A DNA stretch of 64,000 nucleotides from Streptomyces fructofermentans (GCF_014651055.1 NZ_BMWD01000016.1:127275-191274), one strand, 5' to 3'. Counted from the stretch's first letter, positions 40,559-51,731 are shown. Program-made: numbers and translations. Notes: generated from the letters alone by a model not told the origin.

Positions 40559-41236
40559 GGGAGAGTCCCCCTTCACCTGGCGGGCGGGGTGCCGTGAGGG
40601 GGGACGGTAGCTGACGGATCGTCAGACGGCCAGAGCGGTGGACGCCCCGGCCGCCCCGGGGTCCCGGACACCCCGGTGGGCGGGGAGGCGGCGCGCTCCG
40701 GGTGCGGGGCCGGGCGGCGGGCGGGGGCTCCGGCGCGGGGAGCCGGACGGCCGGGGCGCGCGGGCGGCGCCGGCGCCGGTTCGCGTGCCGGGTCCCGGTC
40801 CGTCCCCGCGCCGGTCGGTGCGCGGAGTCCCGGGTGCCCTCCGGCGGCGAGGGGTGACGGGTCCTGCGGGTCCGGGCAGTGGTCGTGCGCGGAGTCCCGG
40901 GCGCACCTCGGCCGCGGGGGTGGCGTCCTGCGTCCGGACAGGGAGCCGTGCCCGGAGTCCCGGGTGCACCCCGGCGGTGACGGGTGCCGGGTCCGGGCAC
41001 GGGGCCGTGCGCCGGAGTGGCGCGGGTCCCCGGAGTGGGGGGACCGGCGTGGTCCGCGGGGGCGCGCCGTGCCGCCGCGCGGGCCAGCGGGTGTCGCCGG
41101 CGGCGTCCCACGCGCGTGTCGCCGCAGGGGCCGGAGGGTGCGGCGGGGTACGACCCGGGGCCCCGGACGCGCCGCGCCGCACGGCCCGCGCAGCCGACGA
41201 ACGACCGGGTGGGAGGTCGCGCATACTGGTGCCGTT
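40559..41236. other. 678-bp gene-free spacer with degenerate repeats
   Basis: Extremely GC-rich. Four copies of a 60-67 bp degenerate unit containing GGAGTCCCGGG lie at about 40824, 40891, 40954 and 41014 (the last has GGAGTGG). Open frames crossing it encode only Arg/Pro/Gly/Ala and have no start context. The ftsY promoter is presumably at its right end, where TACTGG (41224-41229) precedes the ATG by 7 nt. Confidence 0.7.
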
Positions 41237-42439
41237 ATGGAAATCGTCATCCTTGCTGTAGTCATCGCCGTGGTCGTCATCGGCGCGCTCGGCGGGCTCG
41301 TCATCGGCAGCCGCAGGCGCAAGCAGCTGCCCCCGCCGCCCCCCGCCGCCCCCGACATCACGGCTCCGCCGGCCGAGCCGCACGTCGGCGACGAGGCCGA
41401 GACGCCGCGCGACGAAACGCGCCGCACGATAGAGGAGGTGGATCTCCCGGACGCCTCGGCGACCGCCCCGGTCGTCGTCGAGGAGCCGCCGGCCGCACCC
41501 GAGGTCGAGATCCCGGAGCCGACCGCCGGCCGTCTGGTACGCCTGCGCACCCGGCTCTCCCGCTCGCAGAACGCGCTCGGCAAGGGGCTGCTCACGCTCC
41601 TGTCGCGCGAGCACCTCGACGAGGACACCTGGGAGGAGATCGAGGACACGCTCCTCACCGCCGACGTCGGCGTGCAGCCCACCCAGGAACTGGTCGAACG
41701 GCTGCGCGAGCGCGTACGGGTGCTCGGCACCCGCACGCCGGAGGAGCTGCGCACCCTGCTGCGCGAGGAACTCCTCACCCTGCTCGTGCCCGACTTCGAC
41801 CGCACCGTGCACACCGAGTCCCCGCTGGACACCCCGGGCATCGTGATGGTCGTCGGAGTCAACGGCACCGGCAAGACCACCACCACCGGCAAGCTCGCCC
41901 GGGTGCTGGTCGCCGACGGCAAGCACGTCCTGCTCGGCGCGGCCGACACCTTCCGTGCCGCCGCCGCGGACCAGTTGCAGACCTGGGGCGAGCGCGTGGG
42001 CGCCCGTACCGTACGGGGCCCCGAGGGCGGCGACCCCGCCTCGATCGCGTTCGACGCGGTCAAGGAGGGCATCCAGGAGGGCGCCGACGTCGTCCTGATC
42101 GACACCGCGGGCCGGCTGCACACCAAGACCGGGCTCATGGACGAACTGGGCAAGGTCAAGCGGGTCGTCGAGAAGCACGCCCCGCTCGACGAGGTGCTGC
42201 TCGTCCTGGACGCCACCACCGGCCAGAACGGCCTGGTCCAGGCGCGCGTGTTCGCCGAGGTCGTCGACATCACCGGCATCGTGCTGACCAAGCTCGACGG
42301 CACGGCCAAGGGCGGCATCGTCATCGCGGTCCAGCGCGAGCTGGGCGTACCCGTCAAGCTGGTCGGCCTGGGCGAGGGCGCGGACGACCTGGCGCCCTTC
42401 GAGCCGGAAGCGTTCGTGGATGCCCTTATCGGCGAGTGA
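41237..42439 (+). CDS. ftsY: Signal recognition particle receptor FtsY
   Basis: A 400-residue SRP GTPase receptor at the membrane. An N-terminal transmembrane helix (residues ~2-24) and a Pro/Glu-rich A domain precede the NG domain. G1 is GVNGTGKTTTTGKLA near residue 210, G3 is LIDTAGRLHTK, G4 is VLTKLDGTAKGG. N-terminal membrane anchoring replaces the amphipathic anchor of E. coli FtsY and is typical of actinobacteria. ATG 41237 gives MEIVILAVVIAVVVIG; the frame is open upstream, but that sequence is repeat-rich spacer. Its partner ffh lies 8 kb downstream. Confidence 0.97.
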   Translation: MEIVILAVVIAVVVIGALGGLVIGSRRRKQLPPPPPAAPDITAPPAEPHVGDEAETPRDETRRTIEEVDLPDASATAPVVVEEPPAAPEVEIPEPTAGRLVRLRTRLSRSQNALGKGLLTLLSREHLDEDTWEEIEDTLLTADVGVQPTQELVERLRERVRVLGTRTPEELRTLLREELLTLLVPDFDRTVHTESPLDTPGIVMVVGVNGTGKTTTTGKLARVLVADGKHVLLGAADTFRAAAADQLQTWGERVGARTVRGPEGGDPASIAFDAVKEGIQEGADVVLIDTAGRLHTKTGLMDELGKVKRVVEKHAPLDEVLLVLDATTGQNGLVQARVFAEVVDITGIVLTKLDGTAKGGIVIAVQRELGVPVKLVGLGEGADDLAPFEPEAFVDALIGE

Positions 42440-42474
42440 CACCCGCACCCGCGAGGACGCAAGGGCTGCGAGGA

Positions 42475-42513
42475 GGGCCCCACACCATGGTGCATACGGT
42501 GTGGGGCCCTTCT
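42475..42513 (+). terminator. ftsY terminator
   Basis: The 12-bp arms GGGCCCCACACC / GGTGTGGGGCCC with an 11-nt loop are followed by TTCTT. Confidence 0.9.
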
Positions 42514-42658
42514 TCGTGGGCCGTCCGGCCGGTGCGCGCGTCCCGGCCTCCCTGCGGGGCGCCGTCGGACGCCTCTGCGCGTGCGGCCGTCCGGCGGCGG
42601 CTCGGACGCGCGAGCGGTACCGCCGTCCCGCGGCTCGGACGCGCCGCTGTCCCGCGGC

Positions 42659-43312
42659 TCAGACGCGCGAGCGGTGCGCCACGTAGGCCAGCGTCCCCAG
42701 CAGCAGTCGTGCCGCGGGCGGCCTGGTGGCCGAGTCGAGCGCGGGGGAGCGGAGCCAGCGGACCGGCCCGAGGCCGCCGCGGTCGGAGGGCGGCGCCGTG
42801 ATGTGGGTTCCGGGGCCCAGCGCGCGCAGGTCGAGCGAGGCGTCGTCCCAGCCCATGCGGTAGAGCAGCTCGGGCAGTTGCGAGGCGGCACCGGGGGCGA
42901 CGAAGAAGTGCGCGCGGCCGTCGGGGGTGACGGAGACGGGACCCAGCGGCAGGCCCATGCGCTCCAGCCGGACCAGGGCGCGGCGTCCGGCGGACTCGGC
43001 GACCTCGATCACGTCGAACGCGCCGCCCACCGGGAGCATCACCGCCGCGCCCGGGAAGCGGCTCCACGCGCCGGTCGCCTCGTCGAGCGTGGCGCCGGCC
43101 GGGACGACGGGGGCGAAGTCCAGCGGGTGCGCGCCGGGAGCGGGGCAGTCGCTCCGGCCGCAGGAGCAGGTCCCCGAGGCCGCCCGGGCGCCGGGCACCA
43201 CGTCCCAGCCCCACAGTCCGGTGAACTCGGCGACGGCGGTGCACTCCGAGGAGCGGCCGCGGCGGCGCGAGCCGGAACGGATTTCGCGGATGCCGCCGAT
43301 GGTGAAGTCCAT
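42659..43312 (-). CDS. Bifunctional DNA primase/polymerase N-terminal domain protein
   Basis: A 217-residue protein of the prim-pol-like family common in Streptomyces. It has AVAEFTGLWGWDVVPGARA, a cysteine cluster CSCGRSDCPAPGAHP, and PVSVTPDGRAHFFVAPG. I see no second catalytic domain, so it may be a stand-alone and possibly inactive module. ATG 43312 is preceded by TTGGAGGGGGC; further in-frame codons exist upstream but lack a ribosome-binding site. Divergent from nsdA. Role unknown. Confidence 0.85.
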   Translation of the reverse strand: MDFTIGGIREIRSGSRRRGRSSECTAVAEFTGLWGWDVVPGARAASGTCSCGRSDCPAPGAHPLDFAPVVPAGATLDEATGAWSRFPGAAVMLPVGGAFDVIEVAESAGRRALVRLERMGLPLGPVSVTPDGRAHFFVAPGAASQLPELLYRMGWDDASLDLRALGPGTHITAPPSDRGGLGPVRWLRSPALDSATRPPAARLLLGTLAYVAHRSRV

Positions 43313-43749
43313 GCCCCCTCCAACGGGTCCGGTGCCCCGGTGGTTACGCAACGGAATCAGAACGTGACTCTCTGTTCCCCGCGTGCCGCGGTCCGTGCGG
43401 CGCCTGGTTGTGCCGCGGGTGGTGAGCCCGGCCTCGCGCGCCCCGAAGTGCATCGCTCCGCCCGCCCCTGGCCGTCATGTGTCAAGTGAATCGCGAACGG
43501 GTCGACGGGAGTTCATTCGAAGGGGTGGCGAATGGTGGCGTTTCCGGGATCGCCATGGCTGGAGCAGTGATCGTAGGATTACCGTGTGTGCACAGGTCCT
43601 GGGAACGCATGCACTCGTGGGTATGCCGGGGGCAACCCGCCTTCTCGTTCGATGGGTGAGAACAGGCGGACGGCGGCCGCGTGCAGGGGCATTCTGGTAG
43701 GGCTTGGCGCACACAGCGCACAAGTGGGTTCAGGGATGGGGGCGTTCCA
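43313..43749. promoter_or_regulatory. Divergent spacer upstream of nsdA
   Basis: 437 bp without a supported gene. A TAGGAT hexamer at 43574-43579 is the best -10 candidate for nsdA, giving a leader of about 165 nt. No obvious palindromic operator. Confidence 0.4.
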
Positions 43750-45225
43750 GTGGGCGGCAACGGCGGAGGCGGGACGAACGCTGAGAAGCGCCCCAATGAG
43801 CTGCTCGGCTCGTGGTTCGTGCGCAGTGGCTGGTCCAAGGGCGAGCTGGCTCGGCAAGTGAACCGCAGGGCCCGTCAGTTGGGTGCCAACCACATCTCGA
43901 CGGACACCTCGCGTGTGCGCCGCTGGCTGGACGGGGAGAATCCGCGCGAGCCGATCCCGCGCATCCTGTCCGAGCTGTTCTCCGAGCGCTTCGGCTGTGT
44001 CGTCGCCGTCGAGGACCTCGGGCTGCGGGCCGCGCACCAGTCACCGTCCGTGTCGGGTGTCGACCTGCCCTGGACCGGCCCGCAGACCGTCGCCCTGATC
44101 AGCGAGTTCTCGCGCAGCGACCTCATGCTGGCCCGGCGGGGCTTCCTCGGCACGTCGCTGGCGCTCTCCGCCGGGCCCACGCTCATCGAGCCCATGCAGC
44201 GCTGGCTGGTGCCGGGCCCCACCGCGCCCAGGGACGAGCCCGAGACGGCGGCCGCCTCCCGCCGCCCCGGCCGGCTCTCGCAGCCGGAGCTGGACCTGCT
44301 GGAGTCCACCACCGTCATGTTCCGCCAGTGGGACGCCCAGTGCGGCGGGGGCCTGCGCCGCAAGGCGGTCGTCGGCCAGCTGCACGAGGTCACCGACCTG
44401 CTCCAGGAGCCCCAGTCGGAGTCCACCACGAGGCGGCTGTTCAAGGTCGCCGCCGAACTGGCCGAGCTGGCGGGCTGGATGAGCTACGACATCGGGCTCC
44501 AGCCCACCGCCCAGAAGTACTTCGTCCTCGCCCTCCACGCCGCCAAGGAGGCCGCGGACAAGCCGCTCGGCTCGTACATCCTCTCCAGCATGAGCCGTCA
44601 GATGATCCATCTGGGACGGCCGGACGACGCGCTCGAACTCATCCACCTCGCGCAGTACGGGAGCCGCGACTGCGCGAGCCCGCGCACCCAGTCCATGCTG
44701 TATGCGATGGAGGCCCGCGCCTACGCGAACATGGGGCAGCCGGGCAAGTGCAAGCGGGCCGTCCGGATGGCGGAGGACACCTTCGAGGACGCCGTCGAGT
44801 TCGACGAGCCCGAGCCCGACTGGATCCGCTTCTTCTCCGAGGCCGAGCTGCACGGCGAGAACTCCCACTCCTTCCGCGACCTCGCCTATGTCGCCGGCCG
44901 CAGCCCCACGTACGCCTCGCTGGCCGAACCGGTGATGCAGCAGGCCGTGGACCTCTTCGAGAAGGACAAGGAGCACCAGCGGTCGTACGCGCTCAACCTC
45001 GTCGGCATGGGCACGGTGCACCTGCTGAGGCGGGAGCCGGAGCAGAGCGCGGTCCTCGTGCGCAAGGCCCTCACGATCGCCAAGAAGGTGCGCTCCGAAC
45101 GGGTCAACACTCGTATCCGAAAGACCGTCGACACGGCCGTACGCGATTTCGGTGATCTCGCCGCCGTCGTCGACCTCACCGCGCAGCTCGCCGTCGACCT
45201 GCCGGAGACCGCCGAGGCGGTCTGA
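43750..45225 (+). CDS. nsdA: NsdA, negative regulator of sporulation and antibiotic production
   Basis: A 491-residue protein beginning VGGNGGGGTNAEKRPNELL. An N-terminal helix-turn-helix-like region (RSGWSKGELARQVNRRARQL; VRRWLDGENPREPIP) is followed by a long helical, TPR-like domain (AKYFVLALHAAKEA-type hairpins such as GRPDDALELIHLAQYG and RSYALNLVGMGTVHLL). NsdA of S. coelicolor represses development and actinorhodin/CDA production; sequence, length and position between the prim-pol gene and amtB match what I recall. GTG 43750 has GGGGG eight bases upstream. Biochemical mechanism is unknown. Confidence 0.92.
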   Translation: MGGNGGGGTNAEKRPNELLGSWFVRSGWSKGELARQVNRRARQLGANHISTDTSRVRRWLDGENPREPIPRILSELFSERFGCVVAVEDLGLRAAHQSPSVSGVDLPWTGPQTVALISEFSRSDLMLARRGFLGTSLALSAGPTLIEPMQRWLVPGPTAPRDEPETAAASRRPGRLSQPELDLLESTTVMFRQWDAQCGGGLRRKAVVGQLHEVTDLLQEPQSESTTRRLFKVAAELAELAGWMSYDIGLQPTAQKYFVLALHAAKEAADKPLGSYILSSMSRQMIHLGRPDDALELIHLAQYGSRDCASPRTQSMLYAMEARAYANMGQPGKCKRAVRMAEDTFEDAVEFDEPEPDWIRFFSEAELHGENSHSFRDLAYVAGRSPTYASLAEPVMQQAVDLFEKDKEHQRSYALNLVGMGTVHLLRREPEQSAVLVRKALTIAKKVRSERVNTRIRKTVDTAVRDFGDLAAVVDLTAQLAVDLPETAEAV

Positions 45226-45463
45226 CCCCCTCACCCCGGCCGCGGCCCCCGTCCTCGACAGCCCGACTCGGCTCCCCCATGCCAGGTCATCGGACGGACG
45301 GCCGTGGCCGGTTCCATGCCCCGCGTGTGTCCGTTCCGGCAGGACATGAGCGCGTCGGGCGGCGATTTGTCGTGGTCCGCCCCATGATGGACGCGCTGAA
45401 AACCGCCGAAGGCTGCGGCACGACACCGATCGCCGCAACCGGTATCCGGCAGTTCATCGAGGC

Positions 45464-45499
45464 GTAACACGCGAGGCCTCTTCGTCACTGCGGCGAAAC
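45464..45499 (+). promoter_or_regulatory. GlnR-type binding sites upstream of amtB
   Basis: The GlnR box consensus is GTnAC-N6-GaAAC. GTCAC (45484-45488), six bases, GAAAC (45495-45499) matches exactly. Twenty bases upstream GTAAC (45464-45468) starts a second box whose b-half is weak. This a1-b1-a2-b2 layout is the one reported for Streptomyces amtB. Predicted activation by GlnR under nitrogen limitation. Confidence 0.75.
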
Positions 45500-45617
45500 A
45501 TCGAGGGGCGCCGGTCGAAACGGCGCTGCGCCAATCTCTGGCGCATAACCGGCCCACCCCTCACAACCGCTCATGGCTTCGCCCGCACGGGGCCGTACCA
45601 ACGACGAGGAGACGCCG

Positions 45618-46954
<1,337 letters not shown>

Positions 46955-46958
<4 letters not shown>

Positions 46959-47293
46959 AGCTCATCACCGCCGTCGTGAAGCCCCACCGGCTCGACGAGA
47001 TCAAGGAGGCCCTGCAGGCCTTCGGGGTCCACGGTCTGACGGTGACCGAGGCCAGCGGCTACGGTCGGCAGCGGGGACACACCGAGGTCTACCGCGGCGC
47101 CGAGTACACGGTCGACCTGGTCCCGAAGATCCGCATAGAGGTACTGGTCGAGGACGACGACGCCGAGCAGCTGCTCGACGTGATCGTGAAGGCCGCCCGG
47201 ACCGGCAAGATCGGGGACGGCAAGGTCTGGTCCGTCCCGGTCGAGACGGCGGTCCGGGTCCGGACCGGCGAGCGCGGCCCCGACGCGCTGTAG
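46955..47293 (+). CDS. glnK: PII signal transduction protein GlnK
   Basis: A 112-residue trimeric PII protein. The T-loop GRQRGHTEVYRGAEYTVD contains Tyr51, which in Streptomyces is adenylylated by GlnD. The B-loop is TGKIGDGKVWS. It binds ATP/ADP and 2-oxoglutarate and controls AmtB. It starts within the amtB stop and is followed after 25 nt by glnD. Confidence 0.98.
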
Positions 47294-47318
47294 TCAGCAA
47301 CCGAACAGGAGCCACTGG

Positions 47319-49772
47319 GTGACGAGTACGGATGTGCGTGCCGAAGCAGAGGACTCGGGACCCAGCGGCTACGCGGCGGCCCGGCTGCGCCTCCTCCAGG
47401 AGGGGGCGCGGTCCGGGCCGCCGCGCCGTGCCGCCCTCGCCGGACTGACCGACGACTGGCTGTCCGGCCTCTTCGACGCGGGCGCCGGGGCACTGCGCGG
47501 CGTCTCGCTCGTCGCCGTCGGCGGCTACGGCCGCGGCGAACTCTCCCCGCGCAGCGACCTCGACCTGCTGCTCCTGCACGACGGCAGCGCCGACCCCGGC
47601 GCGGTGGCCTCGCTCGCCGACCGCGTCTGGTACCCGGTCTGGGACCTCGGCCTGGCCCTCGACCACTCCGTCCGCACGCCCGCCGAGGCCCGCAGGACGG
47701 CCGGCGAGGACCTCAAGGTCCAGCTCGGCCTGCTCGACGCCCGCCATGTCGCGGGCGACCTCGGCCTCACCGCGGGACTGCGTACGGCCGTCCTCGCGGA
47801 CTGGCGCAACCAGGCGCCCAAGCGCCTCCCCGAACTCCAGGAGCTGTGCGCCGAGCGCGCCGAACGGCAGGGCGAGCTCCAGTACCTCCTCGAACCCGAC
47901 CTGAAGGAGGCGCGCGGCGGACTCAGGGACGCCACCGCGCTGCGCGCCGTCGCCGCCTCCTGGCTGGCCGACGCCCCGCGCGAGGGCCTCGCCGACGCGC
48001 GCAGACGCCTCCTCGACGTCCGGGACGCCCTGCACCTCGCCACCGGCCGCGCCACCGACCGCCTCTCCCTCCAGGAGCAGGACCAGGTCGCCGCCGAACT
48101 CGGCCTGCTGGACGCCGACACCCTGCTGCGCCAGGTGTACGAGTCGGCCCGCGTCGTCTCGTACGCCAGTGATGTCACGTGGCGCGAGGTGGGCCGCGTG
48201 CTGCGGTCGCGTGCCGTACGGCCGCGGCTGCGCGCCATGCTGGGCGGCGGCAAACCGACCGCCGAGCGCTCCCCGCTGGCCGAGGGCGTCGTCGAGCAGG
48301 ACGGCGAGGTCGGGCTCGCCCGCGCGGCCCGCCCCGAGCGCGATCCCGTACTGCCGCTGCGCGCCGCCGCCGCGGCGGCCCAGGCGGGGCTGCCGCTGTC
48401 GCTGCACGCCGTGCGCCGCATGGCGGCCGCGGTCCGGCCGCTGCCCACCCCCTGGCCGGCCGAGGCCCGCGAGCAGCTCGTCACCCTCCTCGGTTCCGGC
48501 CCGTCGACCGTCGACGTCTGGGAGGCGCTGGAGGCGGAGGGGCTGATCACCCGGCTGCTGCCCGACTGGGAGCGCGTCCGCTGCCGCCCGCAGCGCAACG
48601 CCGTGCACATCTGGACCGTCGACCGCCACCTCATCGAGACGGCAGTCCGCGCCTCCGACTTCACCCGCCGCGTGCACCGCCCCGACCTCCTCCTGGTCGC
48701 GGCCCTGCTGCACGACATCGGCAAGGGCTGGCCGGGCGACCACTCCGTGGCCGGCGAGATCATCGCCCGGGACGTGGCGGCCCGGATCGGCTTCGACCGC
48801 GCGGACGTGGCCGTGCTCGCCACGCTCGTACGCCATCACCTGCTGCTCGTCGAGACGGCGACCCGGCGCGATCTGGAGGACCCGGCCACCGTGCGCTCGG
48901 TCGCCGAGGCCGTCGGCTCGCAGGGGACGCTGGAACTGCTGCACGCGCTCACCGAGGCGGACGCGCTGGCCACCGGCCCCGCCGCGTGGTCCTCGTGGCG
49001 CGGCTCCCTCGTAGCCGACCTCGTCAAGCGGGTCTCCGCCGTCCTCGCCGGGGACGCGCCGGAGGAGCCCGAGGCCGCGGCGCCCACCGCCGAGCAGGAA
49101 CGGCTCGCGATCGAGGCCGTACGCACCGGCGGTCCCGTGCTCGCGCTGCGCGCCCAGACCGAACCGCCCTCCGACGAGGAGCCGTCCGGCGACCCGGAGC
49201 CCCTCGGCGTCGAACTGCTCATCGCGGTGCCGGACCAGGAGGGGGTCCTGCCCGCGGTCGCGGGAGTCCTCGCGATGCACCGGCTCACCGTGCGCACGGC
49301 GGAACTGCGGGCCCTGGACGGCCTGCCCGACGCCGTCCGCGGCCCGGTCCTCCTGCTCGACTGGCGGGTGGCCGCGGAGTACGGGTCGCTGCCCCAGGCC
49401 GCCCGGCTGCGCGCCGATCTCGTACGCGCGCTGGACGGCTCCCTCGACATCGCGGGCCGGCTCGCCGAACGGGACGCCGCCTATCCGCGCAGGCGGGGCA
49501 TCGTCGCGCCGCCGGCCCGGGTGACGGTGGCCTCCGCCGGATCCAGGCTCGCCACGGTCATCGAGGTGCGGGCCCACGACGCCCCCGGGCTGCTGCACCG
49601 GATCGGGCGCGCGCTGGAGGACGCGCGCGTACGGGTGCGCAGCGCGCACGTCTCCACGCTGGGTGCCAACGCGGTCGACGCGTTCTACGTCACGGACCCC
49701 GAGGGTGCGCCGCTGCCGGGGGAGCAGGCCGTCTCCGTGGCCCGCGCGCTGGAGGAGACGCTGCGGCGCTGA
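47319..49772 (+). CDS. glnD: PII nucleotidyltransferase (adenylyltransferase GlnD)
   Basis: 817 residues. An N-terminal nucleotidyltransferase domain (VAVGGYGRGELSPRSDLD, catalytic Asp80/Asp82), an HD hydrolase domain (VAALLHDIGKGWPGDHS near 465), and two C-terminal ACT domains, including VIEVRAHDAPGLLHRIGRAL. It modifies and demodifies GlnK; in S. coelicolor the reaction is adenylylation rather than uridylylation (known from that species). GTG 47319 has CAGGAG upstream. It is last gene of the amtB-glnK-glnD operon. The 3' spacer has no strong terminator. Confidence 0.97.
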   Translation: MTSTDVRAEAEDSGPSGYAAARLRLLQEGARSGPPRRAALAGLTDDWLSGLFDAGAGALRGVSLVAVGGYGRGELSPRSDLDLLLLHDGSADPGAVASLADRVWYPVWDLGLALDHSVRTPAEARRTAGEDLKVQLGLLDARHVAGDLGLTAGLRTAVLADWRNQAPKRLPELQELCAERAERQGELQYLLEPDLKEARGGLRDATALRAVAASWLADAPREGLADARRRLLDVRDALHLATGRATDRLSLQEQDQVAAELGLLDADTLLRQVYESARVVSYASDVTWREVGRVLRSRAVRPRLRAMLGGGKPTAERSPLAEGVVEQDGEVGLARAARPERDPVLPLRAAAAAAQAGLPLSLHAVRRMAAAVRPLPTPWPAEAREQLVTLLGSGPSTVDVWEALEAEGLITRLLPDWERVRCRPQRNAVHIWTVDRHLIETAVRASDFTRRVHRPDLLLVAALLHDIGKGWPGDHSVAGEIIARDVAARIGFDRADVAVLATLVRHHLLLVETATRRDLEDPATVRSVAEAVGSQGTLELLHALTEADALATGPAAWSSWRGSLVADLVKRVSAVLAGDAPEEPEAAAPTAEQERLAIEAVRTGGPVLALRAQTEPPSDEEPSGDPEPLGVELLIAVPDQEGVLPAVAGVLAMHRLTVRTAELRALDGLPDAVRGPVLLLDWRVAAEYGSLPQAARLRADLVRALDGSLDIAGRLAERDAAYPRRRGIVAPPARVTVASAGSRLATVIEVRAHDAPGLLHRIGRALEDARVRVRSAHVSTLGANAVDAFYVTDPEGAPLPGEQAVSVARALEETLRR

Positions 49773-50087
49773 GCGCGCGGCCCGCGACCGCCGGCCCGGC
49801 CCTCCGCCGCAGGTGCCGGGTTCCGGGCGGCGTCCGCGCGGGGGCGTTCCCGGGCGGGACCGGCGTGAACGCACGGCGTCCGCGCGGGCGCGTTCCGGGA
49901 GCCCGGCCGGCTCCAGGCCGCGGCCCCCGCCGCCCCTCCGCGTCCGGCTCCGGGCCGCGGGAGGAGGGGACGGCAGGGAGCGGTCGTCCGGCTCTGTGGG
50001 AACAGGGTGGATACCCTTCCGGGCGCGGCCGGATACCCTGGAGGGCGACCTGCCCGCCTTCCCCCGACTTGAGGATTCGCGACCGCC
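49773..50087. other. GC-rich spacer before ffh
   Basis: No gene supported. A 22-bp direct repeat GGCGTCCGCGCGGG(G/C)GCGTTCC occurs at 49829-49850 and 49875-49896. GGATACCC occurs twice, 22 bp apart (around 50009 and 50031); either TACCCT could be the ffh -10 element. Confidence 0.5.
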
Positions 50088-51641
50088 GTGTTCGACACTC
50101 TCTCCGATCGCCTCGCAGCGACATTCAAGAACCTCCGCGGCAAGGGGCGCCTGTCCGAGGCGGACATCGACGCCACCGCGCGCGAGATCCGTATCGCCCT
50201 GCTGGAAGCGGATGTCGCGCTGCCGGTGGTTCGGGCCTTCATCAAGCAGGTCAAGGAGCGGGCCCTCGGGTCCGAGGTGTCGCACGCGCTCAACCCCGCC
50301 CAGCAGGTCATCAAGATCGTCAACGAGGAGCTCGTCGGCATCCTCGGCGGCGAGACCCGCCGGCTGCGCTTCGCCAAGCAGCCGCCGACGGTGATCATGC
50401 TCGCGGGTCTCCAGGGCGCCGGTAAGACCACGCTCGCCGGAAAGCTCGGCAAGTGGCTCCAGGGCCAGGGCCACGCCCCGCTGCTGGTCGCCTGCGACCT
50501 CCAGCGGCCCAACGCCGTGAACCAGCTGAGCGTCGTCGCCGAGCGCGCGGGTGTGGGCGTCTACGCCCCCCAGCCCGGCAACGGTGTCGGGGACCCGGTC
50601 CAGGTCGCCAAGGACTCGATCGAGTACGCGAAGCAGAAGCAGTACGACGTCGTCATCGTCGACACCGCCGGCCGGCTCGGTATCGACCAGGAACTGATGC
50701 AGCAGGCCGCCGACATCCGTGACGCGGTCTCGCCGGACGAGATCCTCTTCGTCGTCGACGCGATGGTCGGCCAGGACGCGGTCAACACCGCCGAGGCGTT
50801 CCGCGACGGCGTCGGCTTCGACGGCGTGGTCCTGTCCAAGCTCGACGGCGACGCCCGCGGCGGCGCGGCCCTGTCCGTCGCGCACGTGACCGGCCGCCAG
50901 ATCATGTTCGCCTCCAACGGCGAGAAGCTGGACGACTTCGACGCGTTCCACCCGGACCGCATGGCGTCCCGCATCCTCGGCATGGGCGACATGCTGACGC
51001 TGATCGAGAAGGCCGAGCAGACCTTCTCGCAGCAAGAGGCCGAGAAGATGGCCGAGAAGCTGGCCTCCAAGAAGGGCCAGGACTTCACGCTCGACGACTT
51101 CCTGGCCCAGATGGAGCAGGTCAGGAAGATGGGCTCCATCTCCAAGCTGCTCGGCATGCTTCCGGGCATGGGCCAGATCAAGGACCAGATCAACAACCTC
51201 GACGAGCGTGACGTCGACCGCACGGCCGCCATCATCAAGTCGATGACCCCGGTCGAGCGCCAGGACCCGACGATCATCAACGGTTCGCGGCGCGCCCGTA
51301 TCGCCAAGGGCTCCGGTGTCGAGGTCAGCGCGGTCAAGGGCCTGGTCGAGCGCTTCTTCGAGGCCCGCAAGATGATGTCCCGCATGGCCCAGGGCGGCGG
51401 GATGCCGGGGATGCCCGGGATGCCGGGCATGGGCGGCGGTCCCGGCCGGACCAAGAAGCAGCCGAAGCAGGCCAAGGGCAAGCAGCGCTCCGGCAACCCC
51501 ATGAAGCGCAAGCAGCAGGAGGAGGAGGCCGCGGCGCGCCGCGAGGCGGCGGGCCAGGCCGGCGGCGCCTTCGGGCTGCCGGGCGGCCAGCAGCCGCAGG
51601 ACTTCGAACTCCCGGACGAGTTCAAGAAGTTCATGGGCTGA
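50088..51641 (+). CDS. ffh: Signal recognition particle protein Ffh
   Basis: A 517-residue SRP54 GTPase. An N domain, a G domain (G1 GLQGAGKTTLAGKLG near residue 106, DTAGRLGIDQEL, VVLSKLDGDARGG) and a Met-rich M domain from about residue 300 (MGSISKLLGMLPGMGQIKDQ, GRRARIAKGSG-type motif). The C-terminus has GMPGMPGMPGMGG repeats and a Lys/Gln-rich, then acidic tail. It binds signal sequences and SRP RNA; the SRP RNA gene is not in this window. A strong hairpin follows. Confidence 0.98.
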   Translation: MFDTLSDRLAATFKNLRGKGRLSEADIDATAREIRIALLEADVALPVVRAFIKQVKERALGSEVSHALNPAQQVIKIVNEELVGILGGETRRLRFAKQPPTVIMLAGLQGAGKTTLAGKLGKWLQGQGHAPLLVACDLQRPNAVNQLSVVAERAGVGVYAPQPGNGVGDPVQVAKDSIEYAKQKQYDVVIVDTAGRLGIDQELMQQAADIRDAVSPDEILFVVDAMVGQDAVNTAEAFRDGVGFDGVVLSKLDGDARGGAALSVAHVTGRQIMFASNGEKLDDFDAFHPDRMASRILGMGDMLTLIEKAEQTFSQQEAEKMAEKLASKKGQDFTLDDFLAQMEQVRKMGSISKLLGMLPGMGQIKDQINNLDERDVDRTAAIIKSMTPVERQDPTIINGSRRARIAKGSGVEVSAVKGLVERFFEARKMMSRMAQGGGMPGMPGMPGMGGGPGRTKKQPKQAKGKQRSGNPMKRKQQEEEAAARREAAGQAGGAFGLPGGQQPQDFELPDEFKKFMG

Positions 51642-51689
51642 CGGTCCCCGGACCGCGGCACGCGCCTTCCTCCGCTCACCTTCTCCTCC

Positions 51690-51731
51690 CTCCGGGGCCG
51701 GACTCCCGCACGGCGGAGTCCGGCCCCGGAG
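51690..51731. terminator. ffh terminator
   Basis: Perfect 17-bp arms 51690-51706 and 51715-51731 with an 8-nt loop, between ffh and the converging methyltransferase. Confidence 0.9.

Noticed and set aside
47001..51035. A 1344-codon minus-strand frame opposite glnK, glnD and ffh
   Set aside because: It spans three verified genes and a non-coding spacer; composition typical of antisense frames in Streptomyces.
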